A stretch of DNA of 7,126 bases, taken from assembly GCA_030665705.1 (NCBI GenBank), contig DAOUZG010000097.1, forward strand, positions 1 through 7,126. Direction: 5' to 3'. The position numbers and the translations under genes were made by a program. The notes below the pieces were generated by a model. That model was not told where the DNA came from and ran no database searches. It saw only the letters and a program-made list of their open reading frames with translations. Each line of letters begins with the position of its first letter. Position 1 is the stretch's first letter. This document shows, piece by piece, positions 6,236-7,126 of the stretch. This DNA comes from Deltaproteobacteria bacterium (lineage in GTDB: Bacteria > Myxococcota_A > UBA9160 > SZUA-336).

Positions 6236-6634
6236 TTACACCAGCGACGCGCGGAGGCGTGCAGCCGCGCGACGGGAGGCGGCCTCCAGGCGCGCAGTCT
6301 CTTCCTGGGGGATGCCCGGCTGCCCGAGCCCCTCTGCAGCCCGCTCGCGTGCCGCCTCGGCGCGAGAGCGGTCGATCTCGTTCGCGGGCTCCGCGGTGCG
6401 CGCGAGCAGCGTCATGTGGTTACCCGTGACCTCTGCGAACCCGGTCGACATGGCGATGAGGTGCTCCTGTCCCTCCGCGCGGTACCGTACGACACCGGAG
6501 TCCAGGGCGGAGAGAAACGGCTCGTGCTCCGGGAGCACACCGAACTCGCCTTCGACGCCCGGGACGACGACTCCGTCGACGGACTGGTCGACGACCGTTC
6601 GCTCCGGCGTGACGATCACGAGCTGGAACGGCAC
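6236..6634 (-). CDS. atpC: F-type ATP synthase epsilon subunit
   Basis: A 132-residue subunit of the F1 central stalk that couples the rotor to the catalytic head and can inhibit ATP hydrolysis. The N-terminal beta-sandwich domain (about 1-82) shows LVIVTPERTVVD and the conserved GVEGEFGVLPEHEPFLSAL (26-44). The C-terminal helical hairpin follows from about 85 to the end and is rich in Ala, Arg and Glu. IDRSRA at 87-92 matches the I(L)DxxRA motif linked to ATP binding in some bacterial epsilon subunits. The start is GTG, 5 bases after the atpD stop, with a GGAGGGG stretch inside the last atpD codons serving as ribosome binding site. It is the last visible gene of the atp operon and ends 19 bases from the convergent aminotransferase gene. 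Confidence 0.95.
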   Translation of the reverse strand: MPFQLVIVTPERTVVDQSVDGVVVPGVEGEFGVLPEHEPFLSALDSGVVRYRAEGQEHLIAMSTGFAEVTGNHMTLLARTAEPANEIDRSRAEAARERAAEGLGQPGIPQEETARLEAASRRAAARLRASLV

Positions 6635-6639
6635 TGCCT

Positions 6640-7126
<487 letters not shown>

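Overview
The window is a dense, GC-rich stretch of bacterial chromosome in which nearly every base is coding. GTG starts are common: bioF, bioD, the DegT-family gene and atpC all begin with GTG. There are no mobile elements, RNA genes, CRISPR arrays or phage genes. The gene content is housekeeping: long-chain prenyl diphosphate synthesis, biotin synthesis and F-type ATP synthase. The sequence flavour of the prenyl synthase, BioA and the small unknown protein (which recalls a domain named after a Myxococcus xanthus protein) points to a deltaproteobacterial-type lineage such as Myxococcota, Desulfobacterota or a related uncultured group. That placement is inference from remembered family resemblance, not a search result.

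Layout. (1) Bases 55-1053, minus strand: a long-chain polyprenyl diphosphate synthase (ispB type), preceded by a near-consensus sigma-70 type promoter at 1109-1137. (2) Bases 1180-4405, plus strand: a tightly coupled biotin operon bioF-bioA-bioD, each junction a 4-base ATGA or GTGA overlap. (3) Bases 4444-5016: a 190-residue protein of unknown function, 38 bases downstream of bioD on the same strand. (4) Bases 5107-6216: a DegT/DnrJ/EryC1/StrS-family PLP aminotransferase with a clear ribosome binding site. (5) Bases 6236-7126, minus strand and convergent: the end of an atp operon, with atpC complete and atpD cut by the window edge.

Functionally, BioF makes 7-keto-8-aminopelargonate (KAPA) from pimeloyl thioester and alanine, BioA transaminates it to 7,8-diaminopelargonate (DAPA), and BioD closes the ureido ring to dethiobiotin. 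The last step (BioB) and pimeloyl supply (BioC/BioH or another route) are not in the window. The prenyl synthase probably makes the isoprenoid tail of a respiratory quinone. The ATP synthase genes are unrelated neighbours.

I found no convincing new biological system. The most interesting items are the conserved-looking unknown gene behind bioD, the four-cysteine insert in BioA, and the divergent ispB/bioF control region.
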